Positions 35,461 to 43,505 of a stretch of 64,000 bases of DNA are shown here, one piece after another. The first letter of the stretch is position 1. Each line of letters starts with the position of its first letter. The position numbers and the translations under genes are program-made. Under the pieces are notes generated by a model. It saw only the letters and a list, made by a program, of their open reading frames with translations, made no database searches and was not told where the DNA came from. This DNA comes from Chitinilyticum piscinae (GTDB lineage Bacteria; Pseudomonadota; Gammaproteobacteria; Burkholderiales; Chitinibacteraceae), in assembly GCF_015223195.1 (NCBI RefSeq), contig NZ_JADFUA010000015.1, positions 1 through 64,000 on the forward strand, written 5' to 3'.

Positions 35461-37737
35461 TCAGGCGCGGGCATCAGCACGCTTGCCGGACAGCGCCTCG
35501 GCGCGGCGCGGGCCAGTCAGCAAACGCCAGGCAAAAACCATCAGGAACACCACGCCCAGCGAGAACACGATGTCACCCGGCACGCGCAGCCAGACCAGAG
35601 TATGCATCACCGATGACTGGACGATGTCCACCGAGCGGGCATACCACAAGCCGCTGTCGATGCTGTGATAGGCCTGATAAATGCCGGCCGGCAGCAGGGA
35701 CATGAACACCATCATCGCCAGGCCGATATTCATCAGCCAGTAGGCAATGGCGAGCGGTTTGTCCTGCCAGTTCTCGCGCGGATAGAGGCCGCGCAGGCAG
35801 AACAGCATCAGGCCGATGCCCAGCATGCCGTAGACGCCAAACAGTGCAGCATGGCCGTGCGCCGGGGTCATGTTGAGCCCCTGCACGTAATACAGCGCAA
35901 TCGGCGGGTTGATGGCGAAGCCCAGCAAGCCGGCGCCAACCATGTTCCAGAAACCGACCGCGACAAAGCACAGGATCACCCAGCGATACGCCGCCACCCA
36001 GGGTGCGGCCTTGCTGCGGCGGTACATCGCCACGGCATCAAAGCCGATCAGCGTCAGCGGCACCACTTCCAGTGCCGAGAACACGGCGCCGATGGCGATC
36101 ACCGACGTTGGCGTGCCGGTGAAATACAGGTGGTGCAGGGTGCCGAGAATGCCGCCGAACAGGAAGACGATGGTTTCCAGCACAATCGCGGCATTCGCGG
36201 TGGACGAGCGGATCAGGCCCAGACGGCTGAAAATCAGTGCAACCACGGCGGTGGCGAATACTTCAAAGAAGCCTTCCACCCACAGATGCACCAGCCACCA
36301 GCGCCAGTATTCAACCATCGAGTAATGCGTGCGTTGCCCCCAGACCAGCGATGCGGCATAAAAGAGGCCAATGCAGGTCGCCGACAGGAACACCATCGCG
36401 ATCAGGCCACGGCTTTCGCCCGGTTTTTTCAGCGCCGGCCATAGTGCACGCCCCATCAGCAGCAGCCACAGCATCAGGCCGATAAAGAGGCCAATCTGCC
36501 AGACACGGCCCATGCTGGTGAATTCCAGCCCCTGGTTGCCCAGCCAGAAGGCAAAGCTGCTGCCCAGCCGTTCCTGCGTGCCGACCCAGCCGCAGATGAG
36601 CGAGCCCAGCGCCACTACGATCAGTGCCCAGAACAGCACATTGGTGCCCAGCTTCTGCAGCTTCGGTTCATGCCCGGAGAGCGCCGGCGAGATATACAGG
36701 CCGGTTGCCAGCCAGGCCGTGGCGATCCACAGCACGGCCAGTTGCGTGTGCATGGTGCGGCTGGCGACAAAAGGCAACAGTTCGCCCAGCGGCAGGCCGA
36801 AGAAGGTCTGGCCTTCCACCGAATAGTGCGCGGTCACGATGCCCATGATCACCTGCAGGGCAATCAGGGCGATGACCACGAAGAAATACTTGCGCGTGGC
36901 CAGCATCGATGGTGTTGGCTTGAGGTTGAACAGTGGATCGTTCTTGGGCGCAACCGGATCACCTTCATCCTTGTGCGCGTTGTGATACCAGATCATGGCG
37001 GCGATGCCGGCAATCAGCAGGATCACGCTGGCAATCGACCACATGCCGGCGCCGGGTGTCGGCGTGTTGCCGATTAGCGGCTCGTGCGGCCAGTTGCTGG
37101 TGTAGCTGAGGTTCGTCTCGCCCGGCCGGTCGGTGGCGGCCGACCACGACGACCAGAAAAAGAAGGCGGAAACCGCTTGCAGATCGGCCGCATCACGGAT
37201 GCTGCCCGGCATCATGGCGTAGTCTTCACGCAGCGCATTGAGCGACTCGTCGGTGCCAAACAGGCCCGAATAATGCGCCGCCAGCGTCTTGATGACCACG
37301 GCGCGTTCGGTGCTGACCGTCAGTGTACCGCTTGCTGCGTCATAACGGTTTGCCCGCATTTCGGCTTTGGTATCCGCCAGAACGCTGGCTTGCTCACTGG
37401 CCGTCAGGACATCAAACGCCTTGTTGTACTGCTTTTTCGCCAGTTCATCGCGCAGACCGATGATCTCGCGATGCAGCCAGTCAGCCGACCAGTCCGGCGC
37501 AACATAACTGCCATGCCCCCAGACCGAACCGACCTGCTGGCCACCGGCTGATTGCCAGGCGCTCTGGCCTTGCTGAACCTGTTCACCGCGATAAAGCACT
37601 TCACCCGTGCTGCTGACGATCTGCGCCGGAATGGGCGGCTTGGCGAGATAGATCTCGCGGCCGATCCAGCCCAGCACGGCAAATGACAGCAAAAACACGA
37701 CCAGCAAGCCGCGCCATCTCCAACTCAATGCACCCAT
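35461..37737 (-). CDS. norZ: Quinol-dependent nitric oxide reductase
   Basis: 758 residues, the length of single-subunit qNOR. N-terminal extension with a membrane anchor and periplasmic domain (QQVGSVWGHGSYVAPDWSAD), then the NorB-type core with haem/iron histidines (FVASRTMHTQLAVLW, WRWWLVHLWVEGFFEVFATA, GTLHHLYFTG, TPAHGHAALFGVYGMLGIG). Reduces 2 NO to N2O using quinol. GGGAGGAG precedes the ATG. Divergent from the hemerythrin gene across a palindrome-rich control region. Lacks cytochrome c haem motif, which separates it from cNOR. Confidence 0.95.
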   Translation of the reverse strand: MGALSWRWRGLLVVFLLSFAVLGWIGREIYLAKPPIPAQIVSSTGEVLYRGEQVQQGQSAWQSAGGQQVGSVWGHGSYVAPDWSADWLHREIIGLRDELAKKQYNKAFDVLTASEQASVLADTKAEMRANRYDAASGTLTVSTERAVVIKTLAAHYSGLFGTDESLNALREDYAMMPGSIRDAADLQAVSAFFFWSSWSAATDRPGETNLSYTSNWPHEPLIGNTPTPGAGMWSIASVILLIAGIAAMIWYHNAHKDEGDPVAPKNDPLFNLKPTPSMLATRKYFFVVIALIALQVIMGIVTAHYSVEGQTFFGLPLGELLPFVASRTMHTQLAVLWIATAWLATGLYISPALSGHEPKLQKLGTNVLFWALIVVALGSLICGWVGTQERLGSSFAFWLGNQGLEFTSMGRVWQIGLFIGLMLWLLLMGRALWPALKKPGESRGLIAMVFLSATCIGLFYAASLVWGQRTHYSMVEYWRWWLVHLWVEGFFEVFATAVVALIFSRLGLIRSSTANAAIVLETIVFLFGGILGTLHHLYFTGTPTSVIAIGAVFSALEVVPLTLIGFDAVAMYRRSKAAPWVAAYRWVILCFVAVGFWNMVGAGLLGFAINPPIALYYVQGLNMTPAHGHAALFGVYGMLGIGLMLFCLRGLYPRENWQDKPLAIAYWLMNIGLAMMVFMSLLPAGIYQAYHSIDSGLWYARSVDIVQSSVMHTLVWLRVPGDIVFSLGVVFLMVFAWRLLTGPRRAEALSGKRADARA

Positions 37738-37751
37738 TGCACTCCTCCCGG

Positions 37752-37820
37752 ATGTTTAAACATGTATTATGCATGCGTATTATGCACGTCAGGCACAAAC
37801 ATGTAAAATAATTGCATGTT
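37752..37820. promoter_or_regulatory. Control region between norZ and the hemerythrin gene with NsrR-like palindromes
   Basis: Two symmetrical sites: ATGTTTAAACAT at 37752-37763 (perfect) and AACATG-N11-CATGTT at 37798-37820. The second is a 23-base palindrome that matches about 16 of 23 positions of the NsrR consensus (AAGATGYATTTNAAATRCATCTT halves). NsrR is encoded at 39057. Inference. Confidence 0.55.
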
Positions 37821-37841
37821 TTAATCAGGCAGGAGCCCGTC

Positions 37842-38279
37842 ATGAAACGCAGTCCGGAACTGATTCACTTCTCGCGCGAACACCATCCGGCGCTTGTGCT
37901 GGCCAAGCGCATCCAGCGCGCACAAGACGGCGATCTGGATGCGCTGCTGCCTTCGGCGGCTTTTCTTGATGAACTGGAACGCCACTTCGCCGCCGAGGAA
38001 GCGCAATTTGCCCTGCAACTCGGCGGTCTGGCGCAACTGGCCAGCCGCTTCAACGCTGAGCACGCCAGTCTGCGTGCGCTGATGCACAAACTGCATGCAG
38101 GGGATGTCACGGCCTTGCCGGAATTTGGCCTCTTGCTTGAGGCGCATGTGCGTTTTGAGGAGCGTGAACTGTTTCCGGCGCTGGAAGCTGATGTCGATGG
38201 AGAAACCGGCTTTTTCAACAGCCTGTTAAACAGGCAAGGGAAATCCCCCGGCTCTGCCGGGGTGGCAGTAGAAGTTTGA
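37842..38279 (+). CDS. Hemerythrin-like cation-binding protein with a repeat-derived C-terminus
   Basis: 145 residues from ATG 37842. HHE ligands: LIHFSREHHPALVL, LDELERHFAAEEAQF, RFNAEHASLRALMHKL and EAHVRFEERELFPALE, a compact four-helix di-iron fold of about 110 residues. The last 25 residues (ETGFFNSLLNRQGKSPGSAG...) are encoded by the edge of a dispersed repeat (TTTTTCAACAGCCTG at 38212) and sequence that may be the left end of the neighbouring IS200-type element, so the original end was replaced. Likely NO or O2 response, judging from the site and neighbours. Confidence 0.85.
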   Translation: MKRSPELIHFSREHHPALVLAKRIQRAQDGDLDALLPSAAFLDELERHFAAEEAQFALQLGGLAQLASRFNAEHASLRALMHKLHAGDVTALPEFGLLLEAHVRFEERELFPALEADVDGETGFFNSLLNRQGKSPGSAGVAVEV

Positions 38280-38351
38280 CTTTTGCGGGAGTCGCCCATC
38301 AGTAACACTGCTCTTTGTGAGCCGCCAAGCACACTAAGAGGAGTATCAAAG

Positions 38352-38783
38352 ATGGACGACTTCGAAAGCCTAAGTCACAGCCGCTGGGAGTGTAAATACC
38401 ACGTGGTCTTCATTCCCAAGTGCCGCAGGAAGGTGCTGTACGTACAACTCAGACAGCATCTCGGAGAAATTTTCCGGAAGTTGGCAGAGCAGAAGGAAAG
38501 CCGGGTGCTGGAAGGGCATCTGATGCCGGATCATGTGCACATGCTGTTATCGATTCCACCGAAATTCGCGGTGTCGCAGGTAGTCGGGTACATGAAGGGC
38601 AAGAGTGCGATTCATCTTGCGCGGGTGTATGGGGAGCGCAAGCGTAATTTCGTCGGGCAACATTTCTGGGCCAGAGGCTACTTTGTCTCAACGGTGGGTC
38701 GTGATGAGACGATGATTCGGGAATACATCAAGAATCAGGAAAAAGAGGACCAGAGGTTGGAGCAGTTGCAGCTGTGGTCATAG
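38352..38783 (+). CDS. tnpA: IS200/IS605-family transposase TnpA (Y1 HUH)
   Basis: 143 residues from MDDFESLSHSRWECKYHVVF, preceded by AGAGGAG. HUH motif LMPDHVHMLLS and nucleophile Tyr in VVGYMKGKSAIHLARV; ending FWARGYFVSTVGRDETMIRE then the C-terminal helix. Single-strand transposition without inverted repeats. A 127-base identical piece lies at window position 1. The downstream hairpin TGCCACC-TTG-GGTGGCA, possibly the right-end structure, is split by a 142-base element. Confidence 0.95.
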   Translation: MDDFESLSHSRWECKYHVVFIPKCRRKVLYVQLRQHLGEIFRKLAEQKESRVLEGHLMPDHVHMLLSIPPKFAVSQVVGYMKGKSAIHLARVYGERKRNFVGQHFWARGYFVSTVGRDETMIREYIKNQEKEDQRLEQLQLWS

Positions 38784-38795
38784 GGCTTGCCACCT

Positions 38796-38937
38796 CCTGA
38801 TTAGGTAGCTACCTCAGCAAAGTACAATTCGTCATTCCCGCGAAAGCGGGAATCCAGCTGCAATGCCTGTTTGAGCGTCGCTCTGGATGCCGGCCTTCGC
38901 CGGCATGACGAGTTGCTGAGCTGGCTACCTAATCAGG
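38796..38937 (+). repeat. Miniature element family A, intact copy (142 bases)
   Basis: Terminal inverted repeats CCTGATTAGGTAGC and GCTACCTAATCAGG (14 of 14) and an 8-base target duplication TGCCACCT on both sides (38788-38795 and 38938-38945). Inside is ATTCCCGCGAAAGCGGGAAT, like the dRS3 repeat of Neisseria, and a second hairpin GCCGGCCTTCGCCGGC. No coding capacity. Other copies at 46819 and 56303. Confidence 0.9.
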
Positions 38938-39034
38938 TGCCACCTTGGGTGGCATTTGATTGGGGCGCGTTAGCGCCACCATTTAGCCGCTTTGAGCGGC
39001 TCACATTACGAAAGCCCCCGGCTTTGCCGGGGGA
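38938..39034. terminator. Array of hairpins after the IS200-type gene and nsrR
   Basis: Successive perfect stems: TGCCACC-TTG-GGTGGCA (38938-38954), GGCGC-GTTA-GCGCC (38964-38977), GCCGC-TTTGA-GCGGC (38986-39000) and CCCCCGG-CTTTG-CCGGGGG (39015-39033). The last is followed by CTTTC on the minus strand and probably terminates nsrR. Confidence 0.6.
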
Positions 39035-39056
39035 TTGTTACTGCGCCCGAAGCCGC

Positions 39057-39506
39057 TCAGGCCACCGGCGTCAGCAGAATGCGTCCAAGCTGGGCCGCCA
39101 GCGCATCACGGTTTGCGCTCAGATCCGCCAGCGTATAACGATCCAGTGCCGCGTACATGGCTTCACGCGCCTCGAACAATGCGCGTTTGAGCACGCACAT
39201 GCCATCAATGCGACAGCCGCCGCCCTCTTCAAAACATTCGACCACCGGCGCATCATCCTCGCACAGGCGCACCAGCATGCCGATGCGTATCTCTCTGGCC
39301 GGGCGGGCCAGCTTCATGCCGCCGCCCCGTCCGCGCAGTGTATCAATCAGGCCGGCTTTGCCCAGAAAATGCACGACTTTCATCAGATGGTTGTCCGATA
39401 CGCCATAAGCCGCGGCAATCTGCGCGCGCGTTGCCAGTTCTTCCGGCTGCACGGCCAGATAGATCAATGTACGCAGGCAGTAATCGGTAAAGGCATTCAG
39501 GCGCAT
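39057..39506 (-). CDS. nsrR: NsrR, NO-sensing Rrf2-family repressor
   Basis: 149 residues, MRLNAFTDYCLRTLIYLAVQ. Winged HTH (RAQIAAAYGVSDNHLMKVVH) and three cluster cysteines in VECFEEGGGCRIDGMCVLKR with NsrR spacing (C-x7-C-x5-C). The Fe-S cluster reacts with NO and releases DNA. Likely regulates norZ, the hemerythrin, hmp and itself: palindromes at 37798 and 39537. Confidence 0.93.
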   Translation of the reverse strand: MRLNAFTDYCLRTLIYLAVQPEELATRAQIAAAYGVSDNHLMKVVHFLGKAGLIDTLRGRGGGMKLARPAREIRIGMLVRLCEDDAPVVECFEEGGGCRIDGMCVLKRALFEAREAMYAALDRYTLADLSANRDALAAQLGRILLTPVA

Positions 39507-39536
39507 GACGCGGACTCGGTGCGAAGGTGGATATAA

Positions 39537-39570
39537 ATATTGTACTTTAAATATATCTTTTCAAGATATA
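39537..39570. promoter_or_regulatory. nsrR promoter with NsrR-like site
   Basis: On the minus strand AAGATATATTTAAAGTACAA matches most of the NsrR consensus. TATATCTT-TTC-AAGATATA (39552-39570) is also a perfect inverted repeat. Suggests autoregulation. The stretch from here to 39803 contains no gene I can support. Confidence 0.45.
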
Positions 39571-39803
39571 CCGCATGTCCTGATCGTCATCCGGGCGATG
39601 TTTGCACGGATGCTTTTCGTGCTTACTGGATCAGGGGGATTCAAGCCGACACAACAACATGGTTTTGCCGTACGGAGACCGCTTGCTGCTGTCTTGTGAA
39701 AACCGGCAGAGAGGCTGCAAAAAGCAGTTCGGACCAGTTGGGGCCTACGGACGTTGCGCTGACGAGATCGGGAATTTGATCTAAAACAAACGTTTCCTGC
39801 ATT

Positions 39804-39822
39804 GATAATGATAATATTTCTC
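39804..39822. promoter_or_regulatory. Fur box upstream of hutW
   Basis: GATAATGATAATATTTCTC matches 16 of 19 positions of the Fur consensus and lies 29 bases before the hutW ATG, so the haem genes are probably iron-repressed. Confidence 0.7.
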
Positions 39823-39850
39823 GTTACTAATTAGCCGTCACTTACTTGCA

Positions 39851-41170
39851 ATGCGCCACGTCGAACTCTCCGCGTCCCTTCTTTTACCGAGTGATGCCCA
39901 GCCTGCCGCCTTTGCCCGCCGGCAGGCCCTGATGCCGATGTGGGGGGCGCAACCGATTGCCGAGGCCGACTGGGCCGCGATCTGGCAAGCACAGCAAGCC
40001 GCGCCGCTGGCGACGGGCAGTCTTGCCTACATTCATATTCCCTTCTGCGCCAACCATTGCGTGTTCTGTGGTTTTTACCGCAATGGCTGGCAGGAAATGC
40101 AGGCCAGCCGGTTTGTCGAACGCCTGATTGCCGAGCTGGCGCATGAAGCCAGCCAGCGCCCGGCAGGGGGGCGGATTGATGCACTGTATTTTGGCGGCGG
40201 CACACCGACGCTGTTGCCGCCTGCCGAGCTGGCCAGGCTGATCGAGGCGGCGCGGCGTTATCTGCCACTGGCCGACGATTGCGAAATCACCATCGAAGGC
40301 CGCCTCAACGCCGAGTCCGCCACGCTGGTGGCGGCCTGCACAGAGGCAGGCGCGACGCGTTTTTCTTTTGGCGTGCAGACGTTTGATACGCCGCTGCGCC
40401 GCCGCATGGGCCGCAAACACGACGGTGAACAGATTGCGGGCTTCCTGCGCGAGCTGCGCAGGCAGAGTGCGGCCACGCTGGTCGTTGACCTGATGTTTGG
40501 CTTGCCGGGCCAGGATGAAGGCAGCCTGCTGGCTGACCTGGCCATTGCCACGACCCTGGATATGGATGGGCTGGATCTGTATGCCTTCAACGCCTATCCG
40601 GGCTTGCCCATGTTGCGCATGATCGAGAAAAAAGCGCTTGATCCCTTGCCGGGCCTGCCGGAGCAGGCGCAGCACTATGCCCTGGCCGTCAATGCCTTGC
40701 GTGATGGTGGCTGGCGGCAGCTCAGCAACAGTCATTTCGCCAGTGGCGGAAAAGAGCTGAACCGTTATAACGCGCTGATCAAGGCTGGACGTGATTGCCT
40801 GGCGTTTGGTTCGGGTGCGGGCGGCAAGCAGGCTGGCGTCAGTTATCAGGTGCAAGGTGATCTGGCGGCTTATCTGGCTACGCCAGTCACGGAAAAACCA
40901 ATGTCCCATATGGCCTGGCAAAGCCCGCAGCATGCCACCATCGGGCAGCTGCAGGGCGCTCTGGATCAGGGTGAGCTGGGCGCCGAGCTGCTGGCCGAGC
41001 ATCCCGTTCTACTGCCCCGCCTTACGGAATGGCAGGCGAAATCGTTGCTGCAATTTGCCAACGGCAAGGTCAGCCTGACCACGGCCGGCCGTTTCTGGGG
41101 GCCAACCATTACCCGCGAGCTGGTCATGCTCGCCACTACCAACCTTGATACCGCAGGAGCAACACAATGA
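39851..41170 (+). CDS. hutW: HutW/ChuW-type radical SAM anaerobic haem-degrading enzyme
   Basis: 439 residues. Radical SAM cluster CANHCVFCGF (C-x3-C-x2-C) after YIHIPF, the GGGTP motif (ALYFGGGTPTLLP) and HemN-like core; C-terminal extension (TEKPMSHMAWQSPQHATIGQ) typical of HutW rather than coproporphyrinogen dehydrogenase. ChuW opens the haem ring anaerobically to anaerobilin and frees iron. Overlaps hutX by four bases; Fur box upstream. Fits an anaerobically respiring host. Confidence 0.9.
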   Translation: MRHVELSASLLLPSDAQPAAFARRQALMPMWGAQPIAEADWAAIWQAQQAAPLATGSLAYIHIPFCANHCVFCGFYRNGWQEMQASRFVERLIAELAHEASQRPAGGRIDALYFGGGTPTLLPPAELARLIEAARRYLPLADDCEITIEGRLNAESATLVAACTEAGATRFSFGVQTFDTPLRRRMGRKHDGEQIAGFLRELRRQSAATLVVDLMFGLPGQDEGSLLADLAIATTLDMDGLDLYAFNAYPGLPMLRMIEKKALDPLPGLPEQAQHYALAVNALRDGGWRQLSNSHFASGGKELNRYNALIKAGRDCLAFGSGAGGKQAGVSYQVQGDLAAYLATPVTEKPMSHMAWQSPQHATIGQLQGALDQGELGAELLAEHPVLLPRLTEWQAKSLLQFANGKVSLTTAGRFWGPTITRELVMLATTNLDTAGATQ

Positions 41171-41712
41171 CATCCACCGCAACAGGCAAACGCCTCGGCG
41201 AAGCTGCGCGCCAGCAGATCACTGCTCGTCTGGCCAGCAATCCCGGCGTGATTCTCGAGCAACTGGCGGCGACCCACGAATGCAGCATGATCGAAATCAT
41301 CGAATGCCTGCCTGCCGATATGTGGCAGCGTCTGCCTGGTGACAATTTTGTGCCGCTGCTGCAGGAAATTCACGGCTGGCAAACACCGGTAACGCTGCTG
41401 GTGCACAGTGCGGACGCCATTCTGGAATTCACCGGCCCATTGCCTCCCGGGTCGGTTGGCCACGGTTTTTACAATCTGGAAAATGCCAGCGGCCTGCATG
41501 GCCACCTGCGTTACCAGCATTGCGCAGCCATTTATCTGGTCGAGCGCCCTTTCATGAACAAGCCCACTGTCAGCCTGTTGTTCTGTAACACGGCCGGGCA
41601 AGTGATGTTCAAGATTTTCGTGGGGCGTGGCGAAGCGGGCGAATTGCTGGAGCAGCAGCATCAGGCGCTGCTGGATTTTGTCGAGGCGCATTGCTGCAAG
41701 GTGTGTGCATGA
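41167..41712 (+). CDS. hutX: HutX/ChuX haem-utilisation carrier
   Basis: 181 residues. N-terminal winged-helix-like region (NPGVILEQLAATHECSMIEI) and C-terminal HutX fold with GPLPPGSVGHGFYNLENASG and FMNKPTVSLLFCNTAGQVMF followed by KIFVGR. Binds haem and passes it to HutW-type enzymes. Translationally coupled at both ends. Confidence 0.92.
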   Translation: MTSTATGKRLGEAARQQITARLASNPGVILEQLAATHECSMIEIIECLPADMWQRLPGDNFVPLLQEIHGWQTPVTLLVHSADAILEFTGPLPPGSVGHGFYNLENASGLHGHLRYQHCAAIYLVERPFMNKPTVSLLFCNTAGQVMFKIFVGRGEAGELLEQQHQALLDFVEAHCCKVCA

Positions 41713-42362
41713 GCGCCACTCACGACCTGCTGATTTTTGGCGCCAGCGGCAAGCTCGGGCTGTGGCTGGTGCGGCACGCGCGGGAGCGCGGGCTGAGCGT
41801 TGCCGCCTTGTTGCGCGAAGAGCGTGACGCCAGTGCGCTTGAGGCGCTGGGCGTAACCATCCTGCGGGGAGATGCGCTGCTGCGCGCCGATTGCGAGCAG
41901 GCTGTCCGGCGCAGCGCGCCGCGCACGGTGATCAGCCTGCTGGGGGGCAAGGATGCCCAGGGGCGTCGTATTGATGCCACGGGCAACCTCAACGTGATTG
42001 CAGCCATGCAGGATTTGCCGGATTGCCGGCGTCTGTTGCTGATCACCTCTTATGGTTGCGGCGAGCAGTTCGAACTGCTGGGGGCGCCGGCCCAGGCGGC
42101 GCTGGGTGAAGCGCTGGCCGCCAAAACGCAGGCCGAGCAGGTGCTGCAACAAAGCGCATTGCTCTGGACCATCATCCGCCCGGCCGGCCTTTGCGATGCG
42201 GACGGGGTCAGCCGTTATACGCTGAACCCCGCACGGCAAGAAAACGCTGCGCCTTACCTGCCGCGCCATGATGTGGCATTGGCCATTTGCGATCAGCTGC
42301 GCGAGCCGGCCGCCATTGGCAAGATCATCACGGTGTTTGGCCCGCCCCGGGATGGAGATTGA
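41709..42362 (+). CDS. chuY: ChuY-like NAD(P)H-dependent reductase (anaerobilin reductase)
   Basis: 217 residues from ATG 41709, overlapping the hutX stop. Rossmann motif LLIFGASGKLGLWLVRHA, VISLLGGKDAQG and the atypical-SDR segment LLLITSYGCGE with WTIIRPAGLCD. Third gene of a WXY set; in E. coli O157 ChuY reduces the ChuW product. Confidence 0.85.
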   Translation: MSATHDLLIFGASGKLGLWLVRHARERGLSVAALLREERDASALEALGVTILRGDALLRADCEQAVRRSAPRTVISLLGGKDAQGRRIDATGNLNVIAAMQDLPDCRRLLLITSYGCGEQFELLGAPAQAALGEALAAKTQAEQVLQQSALLWTIIRPAGLCDADGVSRYTLNPARQENAAPYLPRHDVALAICDQLREPAAIGKIITVFGPPRDGD

Positions 42363-42511
42363 TTTCACCCCGTGACGTTCGAATGGTTGTGAGAGCGGAC
42401 AAGCCTGCTCTTGCAACGTAAAGAACCGGCAGGGCGGGGCAATGGGTTAGTGGCCCGGGAGCAGGCGATAAATGGATTCTGCCGGCATCCCTTACAAAAA
42501 TTTTGATATAA

Positions 42512-42530
42512 AGAATTATTCTCGTTATTA
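42512..42530. promoter_or_regulatory. Fur-like box upstream of hemP
   Basis: AGAATTATTCTCGTTATTA resembles the right half and centre of the Fur consensus and lies about 10 bases before the hemP start, a standard place for repression. Confidence 0.5.
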
Positions 42531-42539
42531 TTTCCGTCC

Positions 42540-42698
42540 ATGAATACGACACCGAACACGCCTCCGGCCGCCAGCACAGGCACGACCCTGCATAGTCATC
42601 AGCTCTTGCAGGGGCAGCGTCAGATCGTGATCGAGCATCGTGGCGAGCGCTATATCCTGCGCGAAACCAGTCAGGGCAAGCTGATCCTGACCAAGTAA
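42540..42698 (+). CDS. hemP: HemP/HmuP haemin-uptake protein
   Basis: 52 residues, MNTTPNTPPAASTGTTLHSH with the conserved core LLQGQRQIVIEHRGERYILR and ending TSQGKLILTK. HemP is a small regulator needed for expression of haem receptors and normally precedes the TonB-dependent receptor gene. Here the following DNA is an IS256-type remnant and no receptor is present, so the operon is broken. Confidence 0.88.
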   Translation: MNTTPNTPPAASTGTTLHSHQLLQGQRQIVIEHRGERYILRETSQGKLILTK

Positions 42699-42795
42699 GT
42701 CCGCCCCAAAAAATAATCTGCACGACTGCCAGTCCCGCCTTCTTGGTGTGGTAGCCAGCCGCAGCGCCTTCCGCATGGAAGATGCCCTGCTAGTC

Positions 42796-43034
42796 GAAGA
42801 ACGGCGTTAGCCGTGACCAGTTGCGCCGCCAGGACTGCGCGATGGTCGGGTGCGTGGCGTCCCGTTTCTGCTCGAATTCGTTCAGCTACCGTTCGGCCTT
42901 GCTTACTGTTGCCGACTGGTAAATCCGCTTCAAATCCGCCGCCACTTCGGTGCGCTGTTTCCAGGATACGTAATTCAGGCTGTGCCGCACCATGTGCACA
43001 ATACACAGTTGTGTTTTGGAGTGACCATGGTGTT
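42796..43034 (-). pseudogene. IS256-family transposase remnant
   Basis: KTQLCIVHMVRHSLNYVSWK, RTEVAADLKRIYQSATVSKA, stop, LNEFEQKRDATHPTIAQSWR and NWSRLTPFFD-stop match the C-terminal part of IS256/Mutator transposases. Two in-frame stops; everything before the QLCIVH motif and after FFxYP is missing. The 190 bases from 43035 to 43225 show nothing recognisable. Confidence 0.82.
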
Positions 43035-43225
43035 TCCGGTCAATGCGGCAGTGTCCTGCCAAAAGACCATTTACACAAAATTCTGCACCCCCTCCCGGCT
43101 GAGCGGCGGATACGCCGAAACAATGGCCTGACTGGAAAACCCGACGCCCGTCAGTGAACTCGACCAGCAAAGCCATCTGCGCCAGCGCCGCATCCGCTTC
43201 GGGCAAACCATAGCGCCATCCGGCT

Positions 43226-43249
43226 TATATATGTATATATACATATATA
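43226..43249. repeat. AT-rich perfect palindrome 1 upstream of hmp
   Basis: A 24-base self-complementary string whose half is TATATATGTATA. About 257 bases before the hmp promoter region. Confidence 0.75.
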
Positions 43250-43335
43250 TAAAGGTTGCCCGTGACTTGCTAAAAATGGCCGACGTGCACGGACGAATGG
43301 CGCAAACCCTCGGTGATCATGGCTCACGCACACCG

Positions 43336-43361
43336 TATATATCTATATATATAGATATATA
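43336..43361. repeat. AT-rich perfect palindrome 2 upstream of hmp
   Basis: A 26-base self-complementary string whose half is TATATATCTATAT, very similar to the palindrome 87 bases earlier. Both are flanked by G+C-normal DNA, so they stand out sharply. Confidence 0.75.
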
Positions 43362-43442
43362 TGTGCGCTGTTGATGGTTTTGCTCCCGGGCATCCGCAGA
43401 TGCCAGTGTTCTCTGGCGGGACGCAATGTTACTTGTTGCGTA

Positions 43443-43456
43443 TTGATGTAGATCAA
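43443..43456. promoter_or_regulatory. FNR/ANR-type box upstream of hmp
   Basis: TTGAT-GTAG-ATCAA is a perfect match to the FNR consensus, 49 bases before the hmp ATG. Next to it, ATGAATC (43457-43463) and GATTCAT (43481-43487) form a further inverted repeat that may bind a second NO-responsive factor. Confidence 0.8.
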
Positions 43457-43505
43457 ATGAATCTTTATCATTTCGCTAATGATTCATGATTTACCGGAGA
43501 ACAGC

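Noticed and set aside
34066..37551. Several open frames on the plus strand through the ric and norZ genes.
   Set aside because: Shadows; the minus-strand genes have catalytic residues, ribosome sites and operon spacing.
38796..38937. Considered whether the repeated palindromic elements could be a CRISPR array or attC sites.
   Set aside because: Copies are dispersed, flanked by target duplications, have terminal inverted repeats, and lack regular spacers or attC cores.
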